From Paenibacillus_AR sp051594765 (GTDB lineage Bacteria; Bacillota; Bacilli; Paenibacillales; NBRC-103111), in the NCBI RefSeq assembly GCF_051594765.1, contig NZ_JBPPGJ010000001.1:372001-436000 (forward strand): DNA of 64,000 nt, read 5' to 3'. The notes below the pieces were generated by a model. That model ran no database searches. It saw only the letters and a list, made by a program, of their open reading frames with translations, and had not been told where the DNA came from. Made by a program: the position numbers and the translations under genes. Shown here piece after piece: positions 1 through 9,209 of this stretch (position 1 is the stretch's first letter; each line of letters starts with the position of its first letter).

Positions 1-846
1 GAGCGTATGGATGATGCCAAGTACGGCGTAGCAATCCTTGATGTTGTCCACGATGACCCGCAGCGCCAAGAGATCGTAGATCTCGCTGAACTGCTTGTTC
101 TTCGTAGCCATCTTATTATAGATGCTGTAGATGTGCTTCGGTCTTCCGGAGATGTCCCCCTCGATGCCCATCTCGCCGATCTTCTCCTTGATCCTCCGGA
201 TCACGTCGGCGATGTACTGCTCCCGCTCCGCCCGCTTCTTCTGCATGAGATTCACGATGCGGTAGTACTGCTGAGGGTTCAGATAACGGAGGGCGATATC
301 CTCCATCTCCCACTTAATGGCCGAGATCCCGAGGCGGTGGGCGATGGGGCAGAAGATCTCCAGCGTCTCGTCGGCGATCCGGCGCTGGCTCTCCTCCGAC
401 TGGTACTTCAAGGTCCGCATGTTGTGCAGGCGGTCCGCCAGTTTTATGAGAATGACGCGGATATCCTGGGCCATGGCCACGAACATCTTGCGGTAATTCT
501 CGTTCTGCTGCTCTTCCTTGGTCTTGAACTTGATCCGCTCCAGCTTCGTCAGACCGTCGACCAGCATGGCGCACGTATGCCCGAACTGCTGCTCCACGGC
601 TTCCAGGGACACGGTGGTATCCTCCACCACATCATGCAGCAGCGCGGCGATGATGGAGGTGGTGTCCATGTTCATATTGACCAAGATATCGGCGACTGCA
701 AGGGGATGCAGAATGTAAGGCTCTCCCGATTTGCGGAGCTGCCCGAGATGAGCTTGCTCGGCGAAATCGTAGGCCTCTTTGATCCGCTTGAGATCGTTCT
801 CTTTCAGGTACGCGGACGCTTTCTCCAGAAGCTGCTCGATACTCAT
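1..846 (-). CDS. relA: RelA/SpoT-family (p)ppGpp synthetase/hydrolase, 5' part only
   Basis: This is the N-terminal 282 residues of the bifunctional stringent-response enzyme, which makes (p)ppGpp from GTP or GDP plus ATP and also hydrolyses it; the rest lies left of the window. Translating the minus strand from the ATG at 846 gives a clear HD hydrolase domain with H47, the H71-D72 pair and the KLADRLHNMR segment, so the hydrolase half looks intact. The reading frame then enters the synthetase domain (SGRPKHIYSIYNKM). A Shine-Dalgarno AAAGGA lies about 8 bases before the ATG. In B. subtilis relA follows recJ and apt directly; here uraA on the other strand separates them, so relA needs its own promoter. 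Identification is firm. Confidence 0.95.
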   Translation of the reverse strand, partial: MSIEQLLEKASAYLKENDLKRIKEAYDFAEQAHLGQLRKSGEPYILHPLAVADILVNMNMDTTSIIAALLHDVVEDTTVSLEAVEQQFGHTCAMLVDGLTKLERIKFKTKEEQQNENYRKMFVAMAQDIRVILIKLADRLHNMRTLKYQSEESQRRIADETLEIFCPIAHRLGISAIKWEMEDIALRYLNPQQYYRIVNLMQKKRAEREQYIADVIRRIKEKIGEMGIEGDISGRPKHIYSIYNKMATKNKQFSEIYDLLALRVIVDNIKDCYAVLGIIHTL

Positions 847-1157
847 CGCGAGAAATCCTTTCTAGGTCGATTTTCCGCTCTCGGACCTGTGCCGTACATC
901 CTGATTTGCTTCTCTATATCTACCTGGTTCGGTCTAACCGCCCACAGAATATACATCGATAGAGCTTTTTCTATCCATTATGCCCTTGAAACAGGCTGCA
1001 CGTCAAGAATCGCGGCGCTTCGCTACGGTGAAATTGTAAAGATTCCGTAATAATATGGATATCCATCGGTTACATTTTCTGATAAGATGATCGATGGAGA
1101 AAATTCAGACATCCTGTCGAACTTTACATTCTACCACAAACTAGGGGGTTAATTAAC
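847..1157. other. Divergent intergenic region relA / uraA
   Basis: This 311-base region separates two divergently transcribed genes. Besides the candidate relA promoter it holds an AT-rich stretch around 1040-1100 containing an imperfect CCATCG/CGATGG inverted repeat, and the uraA ribosome binding site AGGGGG at about 1143-1148. I looked for a purine riboswitch and for a PyrR-type binding loop and found neither. No convincing uraA promoter was recognised. Confidence 0.5.
977..1006 (-). promoter_or_regulatory. Probable sigma-A promoter of relA
   Basis: On the minus strand TTGACG is followed, after 18 bases, by CATAAT. It lies about 130 bases upstream of the relA ATG. It is needed because uraA blocks read-through from apt. 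Prediction from sequence only. Confidence 0.5.
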
Positions 1158-2417
1158 GTGCAGCGTGTTATTCAGGTCGACGAGCGTCCGTCGCTCGCCG
1201 AAAGCATTCCACTCTCGCTCCAGCATCTCTTCGCCATGTTCGGAGCCACCGTGCTGGTGCCGTTTCTCTTTGAAGTGAACCCAGCTACGATCCTGCTGAT
1301 GAACGGTATTGGAACCCTGCTCTACATTCTCATCTGTAAGGGCAAAATTCCGGCTTATCTCGGCTCCAGCTTCGCCTTTCTCTCCCCTGTTGGGCAGGTT
1401 ATGGGCAAGTACGCCGGCGGTGACGGTTACGCCTACGCGCTCGGAGGCTTTATCGTCGTCGGTTTGATCTTCTGCCTCGTTGCCGTTCTGATCCGTTACG
1501 TGGGCACCTCCTGGATCGACGTGGTCTTCCCTCCCGCCGCCATGGGCGCCATCGTAGCGGTTATCGGCCTGGAGCTGGTGCCGGTTGCAGCCGGTCAGGC
1601 AGGCTTCCTGCCCGGAGATAAGGGCTATGACTACAACAGCATCACGGTCGCCATCATCACGCTTCTGGTTACGGTGATCGGCTCGGTGGTCTTCCGCGGC
1701 TTCATGAAGATCATTCCGATTCTGATCGGCTTCGTCGTCGGTTATCTGGTGGCTTGGCTGGGCTTCGACATGATCAACTTCGACAAAGTCCATGATGCGG
1801 CATGGCTGGCCATCCCCGATTTCTATACGCCTAAGTGGAGCTGGACCAGCATCGCCATTATCGCTCCGGCCGCGCTTGTCGTCGTGGCCGAGCATATCGG
1901 TCACCTGATCGTGACCAGCAACATCGTCGGCCGGGATCTGAACAAGAACCTGGACCGCTCCCTGCTCGGCAACGGCATCTCCACCGTAATCTCCGGCTTC
2001 GTCGGTTCCACGCCGAACACGACCTACGGCGAGAACATCGGCGTTATGGCCATAACGAAGGTTTACTCCGTCTGGGTCGTCGGCGGTGCAGCCGTCTTCG
2101 CGGTCCTGCTGTCCTTCTGCGGCAAGCTGGCTGCCGTCATTTCTTCCGTGCCCAATCCGGTCATGGGCGGCGTATCCATCCTCTTGTTCGGCATCATCGC
2201 CACCTCCGGTATCCGGATGCTGGTGGAATCGAAGGTGGATTATTCGAAGCCGATCAACCTGATTCTCACCTCCATCGTCTTGGTTATCGGCATCAGCGGC
2301 GCCACCTTCACCTGGGGCAACTTCTCCGTCAAAGGGATGGCCCTTGCCACTATCATCGCCATCATCCTGAGCCTCTTCTTCAAGATCCTGGAGAAATTCA
2401 AGCTTCTGAACGAATAG
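1158..2417 (+). CDS. uraA: Uracil permease, NCS2 family
   Basis: This is a membrane nucleobase:cation symporter of about 419 residues, the usual length for UraA/PyrP. The N-terminal ERPSLAESIPLSLQHLFAMFGATV and the signature FGSTPNTTYGENIGVMAITKVYS-type segment (here VGSTPNTTYGENIGVMAITK) closely follow E. coli UraA, as does the substrate-site region AALVVVAEHIGHL. About 12-14 hydrophobic segments are evident. The start is GTG at 1158, chosen because AGGGGG lies 9 bases upstream and the protein then begins as family members do. The gene ends at a bidirectional terminator shared with apt. It interrupts the recJ-apt-relA order known from Bacillus. Uracil specificity is inferred from similarity; xanthine transport is less likely. 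Confidence 0.92.
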   Translation: MQRVIQVDERPSLAESIPLSLQHLFAMFGATVLVPFLFEVNPATILLMNGIGTLLYILICKGKIPAYLGSSFAFLSPVGQVMGKYAGGDGYAYALGGFIVVGLIFCLVAVLIRYVGTSWIDVVFPPAAMGAIVAVIGLELVPVAAGQAGFLPGDKGYDYNSITVAIITLLVTVIGSVVFRGFMKIIPILIGFVVGYLVAWLGFDMINFDKVHDAAWLAIPDFYTPKWSWTSIAIIAPAALVVVAEHIGHLIVTSNIVGRDLNKNLDRSLLGNGISTVISGFVGSTPNTTYGENIGVMAITKVYSVWVVGGAAVFAVLLSFCGKLAAVISSVPNPVMGGVSILLFGIIATSGIRMLVESKVDYSKPINLILTSIVLVIGISGATFTWGNFSVKGMALATIIAIILSLFFKILEKFKLLNE

Positions 2418-2432
2418 ATCGCTTCAACCCCC

Positions 2433-2480
2433 AAAAAAAGCCCCGGAGGACTTCCACAATCGGAAGACCTTCGGGGCTTT
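2433..2480. terminator. Bidirectional intrinsic terminator between uraA and apt
   Basis: A GC-rich inverted repeat (AAAGCCCCGGAGG pairing with CTTCGGGGCTTT, with further CTTCC/GGAAG pairing inside) has an A-run on the left and T-rich bases on the right. It can therefore stop transcripts of both converging genes. Confidence 0.85.
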
Positions 2481-2485
2481 CTCCA

Positions 2486-2998
2486 TTAGTAGCTCATTAA
2501 TGTAAAGACATCGATTCCGCTAAGCTTGTCACGGCCGTTCAAATCCTCCAGCTCGATCAGGAATGCGGCTCCCACCACATCCCCGCCCAGGCGGCGGACC
2601 AGATTCACCGAGGTGGAGATGGTTCCCCCCGTTGCCAGCAAATCGTCGGCGATCAGCACCTTCTGTCCCGGCTTGATGGCATCGTCGTGCATGGCCAGCT
2701 TATCCTTGCCGTATTCCAGGGCATAGCCCTCTTCGATGGTGCTGCCGGGCAGCTTGCCGCTCTTGCGGATCGGCACGAACCCTACTCCAAGTGCATAGGC
2801 AAGAGGCGCACCCACCACGAAGCCCCGGGCCTCCGGTCCGGCGATCAGATCGATCTGCTTCTCCTTGACCATCTCCTTCAAAGCGTCGATGGCGGAGCGG
2901 TAGACCTCCCCGTTCTGCAGCAGGGTGGTAATATCCTTAAAGCTGATGCCGGGCTGCGGGAAATCCGGGATGACGCGGATATAATCTTTGTAATTCAT
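2486..2998 (-). CDS. apt: Adenine phosphoribosyltransferase
   Basis: It salvages adenine by joining it to PRPP to form AMP in the cytoplasm. The 170-residue protein is the standard length and carries the PRPP-binding loop VLIADDLLATGGT at residues 114-126 and the family motif GPEARGF near residue 54. The ATG at 2998 is preceded by GGAGG about 10 bases upstream. It lies 47 bases downstream of recJ and is probably co-transcribed with it, as in B. subtilis. Transcription ends at the bidirectional terminator shared with uraA. Identification is firm. Confidence 0.97.
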   Translation of the reverse strand: MNYKDYIRVIPDFPQPGISFKDITTLLQNGEVYRSAIDALKEMVKEKQIDLIAGPEARGFVVGAPLAYALGVGFVPIRKSGKLPGSTIEEGYALEYGKDKLAMHDDAIKPGQKVLIADDLLATGGTISTSVNLVRRLGGDVVGAAFLIELEDLNGRDKLSGIDVFTLMSY

Positions 2999-3045
2999 GG
3001 GTCGGTAGCCTCCGTTTATTGGAAATGTAAGCTTGGCCTGTTCCT

Positions 3046-5430
3046 TTAACCATCCGAAGCTATCTTACACAAGAGCGCCCCGGTCAATTCCAATGATGTC
3101 GAATAAATATAAGATTGCTCGATGACACCCCGGTTCATCTGCTTGCGGTATGCTGCGGATTCTCCCAGCTCCCGCTTGGCCGGCGGACGGACGACCTTCA
3201 GCAGGCGGCCCTCACGGCGGACGAAGTGAAGCTCCTCGAATACTTTCATCATAAACCGAACCGATTGCCCTGACAGTCCTGTCCGCTTGGAGAGCGCCGC
3301 CCAGATCCTCTCATCGTCCGAAGGGAGTTCCTCCTGCCGGCTGATCAAGGCATACAGGTTCTTAAAGGCATCCCGGTCCGGAAGCGTTCCGGGCGAACCG
3401 CCCGGCTCCTCCGCGAACACGGCGTAGATCCGTTCGACCCGGCGAAGAAGTGCCAGCCCCGTCTCCATACATTCCTCATAGGGCGGCAGGGTGAAGATCA
3501 CCAGATCCTTCAGCTCGTGATAAGCTTCCCTCTCCGCCCGGGGATTCACCGGAAGCAGCCCCGACCCGTTGCACTGCCATACAGGAGCATCCTTCCAGAG
3601 AGCGGGCAGGAGATGCTCCTCCCCTTCAGCGAAGATCAGGATACCTGCGTTCTCGGGAAGAGCGGGTGCCTTCCCGCCGCCTGTCACGCGCGTTCCTCTC
3701 CAGTCGAATACCTGGGGCCGGGGAATGCGGAAGTCATGGATCATAATCTGGGGTCGCTTCGTTCCGTTCCATTCGTTCACCGACAGCTCTCCCAGCACAT
3801 CCACCCGGGAGCTGGGAGAGATCCGCTCCGCTGCAGCCCCGCAGCCGAAGCCCACGGCCTCGATGCTGGCGGCCGTCTCTTCTTCTGCTGCCGCCAGAAC
3901 CAGCTTCAGGTGCTGCTGCTCCTTGCCCATCGTCCGCTTCTCGGAGATGCGCAGGCCCTCGAACAAGAAGCGGGGAGACGGGTTTCCATTGCCGAATGGG
4001 GACAGCTTCGTGATCTGCTCCAGACAGGCCAGATTGGCATCCGCCAAAGAGCAGGCCGTATCCGCCGCCATAATCGGAACCAGATCCTCCTCCGTCAGCC
4101 ATTCTTGGGCCATTCGCTCCAGGCGTTCCTCCAGCTCCCCGATCTTGTCCGCTTGCAGCGAGAGCCCCGCCGCCGCCTGATGGCCGCCGAAGTGGTCCAG
4201 CAGGTCGCTCGCGGCCGTCAGCGCGTGGTGGATGTCGTAGCCGGCGATGGACCGTGCAGAGCCTTTGGCCATTCCGGTATCCGGATCGATGGAGAGGACG
4301 ATGGACGGGCGGTAGTGCTTATCCAGCAGGCGGGAGGCCACAATGCCTACTACCCCCACGTTCCAGCCGGAGCCGGCTACCACCAGCACCCGCTTATCCG
4401 GCCGGTTCAGCCCCCTCTCCAAGATGGCGGCGTGGGCTTCCTTCGTCATATCGTCCACCAGCTTCTGGCGCTCCTTGTTCAGGTTGTCCAGGTCGAAGGC
4501 CAGATGCTCGGCTTCCTGCTGGTTGTCCGTAGTCAAGAGCTTCACGGCCAGATTGGCGTGCTGCAGGCGGCCGCTGGCATTGATCCGGGGCGCCAGCGCA
4601 AAGCCGATGTGGGTCTCATTGACCTCCGTACATTCGATCCCGGCGACGCCGAACAGTGCCTTCAGCCCCAGGCTGGCGGTGTTCCTCATCCGCGAAAGCC
4701 CCAGCTTGACGATGACACGGTTCTCGTCCGTCAAGGGCATCAGATCCGCCACGGTACCGATTGCTGCGATCTCCAGCCATTCCAGCGGAGGCTCCCCCAA
4801 GAGGGCTTGGGCGAGCTTGAAGGCTACCCCAACGCCGGCCAATTCCTTGAAGGGATAGGGGCAGCCCGGCTGCTTCGGGTTCACGACGGCCGCGGCATCC
4901 GGCAGAAGCTCGGGCGGCTCGTGGTGATCCGTTACCACCACATCGAGTCCGAGCTGCCTCGCATATTCGATCTCGTCCCGGGCGCTGATCCCGGTATCCA
5001 CAGTGACGACCAAGGAAACGCCGCTGGCCTTCGCCTGCTCCAGCGCAGGTCGGTTCAGGCCGTACCCCTCTAGGACCCGGTGTGGGATATACGTGTCGTA
5101 ATCCGCACCGAGACGCTCCATCAGCCGGATCATCAGCGTCGTGCTGCTGATCCCGTCTGCGTCATAGTCTCCGTAGATCCGGATCCGCTCGCCCCGCTCC
5201 AGCGCCAGCCGGATGCGGGCCACCGCCTCCGGCATCCCCTTCAGCAGCATCGGATCATGGAAGCTCTCCGCACCGCCGTTCAAGAAGCGGTCGGCCGCCT
5301 CCACCTCGGTAATTCCGCGAATCACAAGAAGGCGGGCAACCAGCGGATGCAGCTTCAATGCTTGCTCCAGCCGCTCCGCCGCTTCGTCGCCCGCTTGGGA
5401 TATCTTCCATCTCGCTTTGGCTTCCAGCAT
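3046..5430 (-). CDS. recJ: Single-stranded-DNA-specific exonuclease RecJ
   Basis: It is a 5'-3' single-strand exonuclease of the DHH phosphoesterase family, acting in recombination and mismatch repair. The metal-binding motifs are visible: GDYDADG at residues 87-93 and VVTDHH ending at residue 170, followed by the DHHA1 motif GGHQAAAG. A C-terminal extension of the YrvE type brings the total to 794 residues, close to the B. subtilis enzyme. The frame stays open upstream to 5550, but the start at 5430 (MLEAKARWK) is preferred because GGGGTGGAG precedes it and the upstream residues are not protein-like. It begins 16 bases after the CDF exporter gene and continues into apt. Confidence 0.96.
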   Translation of the reverse strand: MLEAKARWKISQAGDEAAERLEQALKLHPLVARLLVIRGITEVEAADRFLNGGAESFHDPMLLKGMPEAVARIRLALERGERIRIYGDYDADGISSTTLMIRLMERLGADYDTYIPHRVLEGYGLNRPALEQAKASGVSLVVTVDTGISARDEIEYARQLGLDVVVTDHHEPPELLPDAAAVVNPKQPGCPYPFKELAGVGVAFKLAQALLGEPPLEWLEIAAIGTVADLMPLTDENRVIVKLGLSRMRNTASLGLKALFGVAGIECTEVNETHIGFALAPRINASGRLQHANLAVKLLTTDNQQEAEHLAFDLDNLNKERQKLVDDMTKEAHAAILERGLNRPDKRVLVVAGSGWNVGVVGIVASRLLDKHYRPSIVLSIDPDTGMAKGSARSIAGYDIHHALTAASDLLDHFGGHQAAAGLSLQADKIGELEERLERMAQEWLTEEDLVPIMAADTACSLADANLACLEQITKLSPFGNGNPSPRFLFEGLRISEKRTMGKEQQHLKLVLAAAEEETAASIEAVGFGCGAAAERISPSSRVDVLGELSVNEWNGTKRPQIMIHDFRIPRPQVFDWRGTRVTGGGKAPALPENAGILIFAEGEEHLLPALWKDAPVWQCNGSGLLPVNPRAEREAYHELKDLVIFTLPPYEECMETGLALLRRVERIYAVFAEEPGGSPGTLPDRDAFKNLYALISRQEELPSDDERIWAALSKRTGLSGQSVRFMMKVFEELHFVRREGRLLKVVRPPAKRELGESAAYRKQMNRGVIEQSYIYSTSLELTGALLCKIASDG

Positions 5431-5446
5431 TGCTCCACCCCAACCT

Positions 5447-6400
5447 TTAATGCAGCACTGTCGGCATTTCGTCCTGATCGGGATCCACATTGTTCTTATA
5501 CGGATAACCCGGATCGTAAGGATTGACGTGCACCAGAACATCCGCCACATGGATAAACCGCTTCATGAGATGCTGCTTGACCGACTTGGCGATCTCGTGT
5601 CCTTCGGACACGCTGATTCTGGGATTGACGCTGATCTTCACATCCACAATCACGTAATGCCCGTGCTCCCTGGCTCGCAGGCCGTCCACCGTAATGACGC
5701 CCTTGGTACGCTGGGCGGCCTGAACCAGCTCCGCCGCATCCTCTTCATGAAGCACATGGTCCATCGTGTTATGGACGGATTCCATGATCATCTTATACCC
5801 CATCCGCAGCACCAGCACCGAGACGATGAGACCGGCAGCCGGGTCCAAGAGATACAGCTTCGGCTGGTCCAGAGACTTGCCCAGCAGAGCGCCTCCTACG
5901 CCAATGGAGGCCGCGATGGAGGAAAGCACGTCGGTCCGGTGATCCCATGCGTTAGCGATCAATGCCGGACTGGACAGCTTCTTCCCCAATTGATAATTAT
6001 ACCGGAACAGCACTTCCTTCACGGCGATGGAAATACCCAGAGCGATCAAGGCAATCCAATTGGGCGGCTCCGCCACGCCGCTGCGAAGCGTGTCGAAAGC
6101 CGACCGGCCGATCTCGAAGCCGATGATGATCATCAGCACGGAGACGACGATGGCTGCAATGGTCTCCGCCTTGCCGTGTCCGTAAGGATGATCCTCATCC
6201 GCCGGACGTTTGGCGGCCTTGATGCCTACCAGCACGGCGAAGGAGCCGGCCACGTCGGAGGCGGACGCGACGGCATCGGCCATCAGCGCCTTACTGCCCG
6301 ACACAAATCCGATGGCGCCCTTGACGCCGGCCAGCGCCAGATTGCCGACGATGCCGAGCCAAGCGGCTTTTTCCGCTTTCCCAAACCGAGAATCCGACAT
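5447..6400 (-). CDS. Cation diffusion facilitator family metal exporter
   Basis: It is a membrane antiporter of about 317 residues that exports divalent metal ions. The CDF hallmarks are present: an acidic first site in ADAVASASD (residues 41-49), the cytoplasmic loop HPYGHGKAE (71-79), AWDHRTDVLSS with H154 and D157, and a C-terminal cytoplasmic domain beginning after the sixth membrane segment. The ATG at 6400 has AGGGAG about 8 bases upstream; the open frame to 6484 has no ribosome binding site. Similarity suggests the Mn-exporting MneS/YeaB group, but the metal cannot be fixed from sequence. It lies between secF and recJ on the same strand, separated from secF by a likely terminator. Confidence 0.88.
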   Translation of the reverse strand: MSDSRFGKAEKAAWLGIVGNLALAGVKGAIGFVSGSKALMADAVASASDVAGSFAVLVGIKAAKRPADEDHPYGHGKAETIAAIVVSVLMIIIGFEIGRSAFDTLRSGVAEPPNWIALIALGISIAVKEVLFRYNYQLGKKLSSPALIANAWDHRTDVLSSIAASIGVGGALLGKSLDQPKLYLLDPAAGLIVSVLVLRMGYKMIMESVHNTMDHVLHEEDAAELVQAAQRTKGVITVDGLRAREHGHYVIVDVKISVNPRISVSEGHEIAKSVKQHLMKRFIHVADVLVHVNPYDPGYPYKNNVDPDQDEMPTVLH

Positions 6401-6455
6401 AGTGCCACTCCCTATCGTATCGTCTACAAGCTGTTTAGCTTCTCCATATTGGAGC

Positions 6456-6490
6456 AAAAACCGCGGGTACCCCACTACGGGCAACCGCGG
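6456..6490 (-). terminator. Probable terminator after secDF
   Basis: On the minus strand CCGCGG and CCC pair with GGG and CCGCGG, and five Ts follow. It lies just after the secF stop, so it probably ends the secD-secF transcript ahead of the CDF gene. Confidence 0.55.
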
Positions 6491-6498
6491 CGATTAAG

Positions 6499-7416
6499 CT
6501 ATTCCTTCGCGGCGGCAGGCGCCGCGGGGCGTTTCAAGGAAGCATTCTTCAAGAGAATCCATACCGGGCTTGCAATAAAGATGGAGGAGTACGCTCCGCT
6601 TACAAGGCCCAGAATCATAGCCAGCGAGAAGTACTTGATGGACTCGCTGCCGAAGATGAACAGCAGAAGCGCGCCGATGAACACCGTGAACACCGTATTG
6701 ATGGAACGGGTCATGGTCTGACGGATGCTGGCGTTGACCAAATCAGCCAGGTCATTGAAGCTGCGGAGCTTGGCGAACCGCATGTTCTCCCGAACCCGGT
6801 CGAAAATAACGATGGTATCGTTGATCGAATAACCGATAATGGTCAGGATCGCTGCGACGAACGGCAGGTTGACCTCCCAGCGGAAGATGGAGAACAAGCT
6901 GATGACGATGAAGGCGTCGTGCAGGAGAGCGACGATGCCCGCTACAGCGAAGCGCCATTCGAAGCGGATGGAGACGTACACGATGATGCCGAGGCTGGCA
7001 ATCAGCACCGCATAGAGCGCTTTGAGGGCCAGCTCGTTGGCCAGCTCCGTATCCACCGTATTCTCTTCCTTCGTCATGGTGCCGTATTCCCCGGACAGCT
7101 TATCCATCACCTTCGTGACGTCAGCCTGCGCCAGCACCGTGTCAAAACGCGCTGTCGCATGGTTGTTGTTGCTGCCTGCAATGGTCAAGGTCTTGGCCTC
7201 GAATCCGGCCTCCTTGATCAGCGCTTCCACCCGCGCCTTGTCCAGCGGCTTGTCGCCGTTTACGTCCAAGGTGGTGCCGGCCTTAAAGTCCACGCCCCGG
7301 TTCAATCCGAATATGGCCAGTGTTAGTATGCCCAGGATGGTTATGGTTATGGAAAAAGCAAAGAACTTTTTCCGGTTCTTGACATAGTCAATTGCGTTCA
7401 GCCATTTATAGAGCAC
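6499..7416 (-). CDS. secF: Protein-export membrane protein SecF
   Basis: With SecD it forms the proton-motive-force-driven accessory of the SecYEG translocon. The 305-residue protein has one N-terminal membrane segment, an external domain (about residues 35-130) opening with GLNRGVDFKAGT, and a cluster of five C-terminal membrane segments containing the conserved GYSINDTIVIFDRVREN. Its start overlaps the secD stop by 11 bases, indicating translational coupling. Many Bacillus carry a fused secDF; here the two are separate genes. Confidence 0.96.
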   Translation of the reverse strand: MLYKWLNAIDYVKNRKKFFAFSITITILGILTLAIFGLNRGVDFKAGTTLDVNGDKPLDKARVEALIKEAGFEAKTLTIAGSNNNHATARFDTVLAQADVTKVMDKLSGEYGTMTKEENTVDTELANELALKALYAVLIASLGIIVYVSIRFEWRFAVAGIVALLHDAFIVISLFSIFRWEVNLPFVAAILTIIGYSINDTIVIFDRVRENMRFAKLRSFNDLADLVNASIRQTMTRSINTVFTVFIGALLLFIFGSESIKYFSLAMILGLVSGAYSSIFIASPVWILLKNASLKRPAAPAAAKE

Positions 7417-8638
7417 GGATATCTGCCTCCTTCACGCCGAAATACGAAGCCTTCTTGATCACGTTCGAGCGCACGAGCTGCTGCAGCAGAATCCGCGAGA
7501 AGAAGATATTCGTGAACAGGGAGACCAGGATGCTGAAGATCAGCGTCAAGGCGAACCCTTGGATCGCGCCAGTACCCAGGAAGTAAAGCACAGCGGCTGC
7601 GATGATCGTGGTCAGGTTGGCGTCCATAACGGTGCGGAAAGAGCTCTTGGAGCCGCTGCGCACGGCGGACAAAATGCTCTTGCCGTTGCGGAGCTCTTCC
7701 TTGATCCGCTCATAAGTAATGATATTGGCGTCCACCGCCATGCCGATACCGAGAACGAAAGCTGCGATACCCGGCAAGGTCAGGGTGGCGTTCATGAGCC
7801 AGAAGACGACGAGCAGGAGCCAGATGTAGACGATGATCGCAATGCTGGCGACGAGGCCCGGCATCCGGTACATGACCAGCATGAAGAGCAGAATGATAGC
7901 GGAAGCCAATGCTCCGGCGTATACGGTTTCTTCCAGAGACTTCTGGCCCAAGGAGGCGCCGACGCTCTGGGTATATTTCTCCTGAAGCTTCAGCGGAAGG
8001 GCACCCAGGTTGATGGTGTCCGCCAGCTCCTTCACTTCCGGGTACGTATAGCTGCCCTCGATGACGGCGGTGTCGGAATTGATCACCGTATTGACCCGAG
8101 GGGAGGACAGGAGGCGCTCATCCAGATAGATGCTCAAGGTCTGCCCGACCAGACGGCCGGTGATCTCCCCGAACTTCTCGGCGCTCTTCAGCTTGATTTG
8201 CACCATGGGGCGGTTGGTCTGGTCGTACTGAATCGAAGCACCGCCGGGAACGAAATCGTCTCCCCGCATCTCGACCTTGCCATCCGGACCGCGGAATGTC
8301 AGATCCGCCGGCTTCTTCAGCATCTCGCGAACCTTGTCTTCGTCGGTTACGCCTGCGATCCGGACGCGGATCCGGTTCGTACCCTCCGTCGTAATCTCCG
8401 GCTCGGCAATCCCTTGGGCATTGACCCGCTTCTCCAGGCTGCGGGCGGTCTCGAGCAAGGAACTCTTGTCCACCTTCTCGCCGCCGTCGATCGGGGAAGC
8501 TTCATACAAAATCTCGAATCCGCCCTTAAGATCCAGTCCCAGCCGGAGGTTATTCGCCAGCATTGGGCTCGTTGCCCCGACCGCGCCCAAGGAGAGGACG
8601 ACGAGCAGGATAAATGCGAGCATTCTTTTGCCATTCAT
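7406..8638 (-). CDS. secD: Protein-export membrane protein SecD
   Basis: It is the larger partner of SecF, with an N-terminal membrane anchor, the conserved LGLDLKGGFEILYE segment, an external P1 domain and C-terminal membrane segments that include TYERIKEELRNGKS. At 410 residues it is shorter than Gram-negative SecD, as expected in Firmicutes. The ATG at 8638 has GGGAGAT about 9 bases upstream, and a strong promoter lies just beyond it (8674-8702). secD and secF form their own short operon. Confidence 0.96.
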   Translation of the reverse strand: MNGKRMLAFILLVVLSLGAVGATSPMLANNLRLGLDLKGGFEILYEASPIDGGEKVDKSSLLETARSLEKRVNAQGIAEPEITTEGTNRIRVRIAGVTDEDKVREMLKKPADLTFRGPDGKVEMRGDDFVPGGASIQYDQTNRPMVQIKLKSAEKFGEITGRLVGQTLSIYLDERLLSSPRVNTVINSDTAVIEGSYTYPEVKELADTINLGALPLKLQEKYTQSVGASLGQKSLEETVYAGALASAIILLFMLVMYRMPGLVASIAIIVYIWLLLVVFWLMNATLTLPGIAAFVLGIGMAVDANIITYERIKEELRNGKSILSAVRSGSKSSFRTVMDANLTTIIAAAVLYFLGTGAIQGFALTLIFSILVSLFTNIFFSRILLQQLVRSNVIKKASYFGVKEADIRAL

Positions 8639-8673
8639 AGGCTTGTGATCTCCCTTCCAAACTCAATATTCCT

Positions 8674-8702
8674 ATTATACCTACCGCCGAAAAACGAGTC
8701 AA
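8674..8702 (-). promoter_or_regulatory. Sigma-A promoter of secD-secF
   Basis: TTGACT and a perfect TATAAT on the minus strand are separated by exactly 17 bases, about 35 bases upstream of the secD start codon. Confidence 0.8.
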
Positions 8703-8776
8703 TTTTGGGAAATAATCCTCACATTTCCCCGAACTTTTCCTCCTTGCCCCTATAATTGGACAAAAAAAAAGCGCCG

Positions 8777-9043
8777 TCAAAGCAACGGATCGCCCCGGTA
8801 TACGCGCAAGGTCATCCAGTTCATGAATTGGGTCGCCTTCAGAGACAAGATGTCATTAACGACCTGGTGCAGCGCCGGTATCCCGGTCTTGTGGTACTTG
8901 TCGTTGACGCAGTCCCATATCTCAGGGCCCGTCACATGCTCGTAACCCAGCATGCGGAATTCGTCGGCCTTGCTATTGCACAAGCTCTCAATCAGTGCAT
9001 TCAACTCCCGTTCATCGGGTCCTTCAATCTGCCGTTCCTCCAT
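8777..9043 (-). CDS. comN: Post-transcriptional regulator, ComN/YrzD family
   Basis: This is a small acidic cytoplasmic protein of 88 residues. The sequence (ALIESLCNSKADEFRMLGY, then the C-terminal FMNWMTLRVYR) resembles ComN of B. subtilis, which promotes accumulation of the comE competence mRNA and interacts with DivIVA. It lies next to spoVB, as yrzD does in B. subtilis, which supports the call. GGAGGG precedes the ATG at 9043. A long T-run follows the stop on the minus strand, but only a 4-bp stem could form, so no terminator is claimed. Confidence 0.75.
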   Translation of the reverse strand: MEERQIEGPDERELNALIESLCNSKADEFRMLGYEHVTGPEIWDCVNDKYHKTGIPALHQVVNDILSLKATQFMNWMTLRVYRGDPLL

Positions 9044-9209
9044 AAGCCGCCCCTCCCTCCGGGGATTCGATCCTGCTACTAGGACTCATTCGCTAGAAAC
9101 CCTGCCGATTCCTGCTCGTCCTTAGAAATTCACAATTTGTGCATGAGCTTGGCTACCCTCCGCATATCCATGTAAGGAAACCAAGCCATGCGGGAAGAGG
9201 GATTCATGC

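Noticed and set aside
1020..1157. Possible purine riboswitch or PyrR attenuator before uraA
   Set aside because: The conserved purine aptamer core and the PyrR loop sequence are absent; only an imperfect 6-base inverted repeat is present.
3517..5073. Long plus-strand open frames opposite recJ
   Set aside because: They are antisense shadows of a GC-rich gene with low-complexity Arg/Gln/Pro-rich translations and no start signals. The same holds for the long frames opposite spoVB, hom, nasC, ptsG, ptsI and folC.
5431..5550. N-terminal extension of recJ
   Set aside because: The extra residues overlap the upstream CDF gene and lack protein-like character; the start at 5430 has a ribosome binding site.
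8761..8790. Terminator after comN
   Set aside because: A nine-base T-run is present on the minus strand, but the only stem is about 4 bp.
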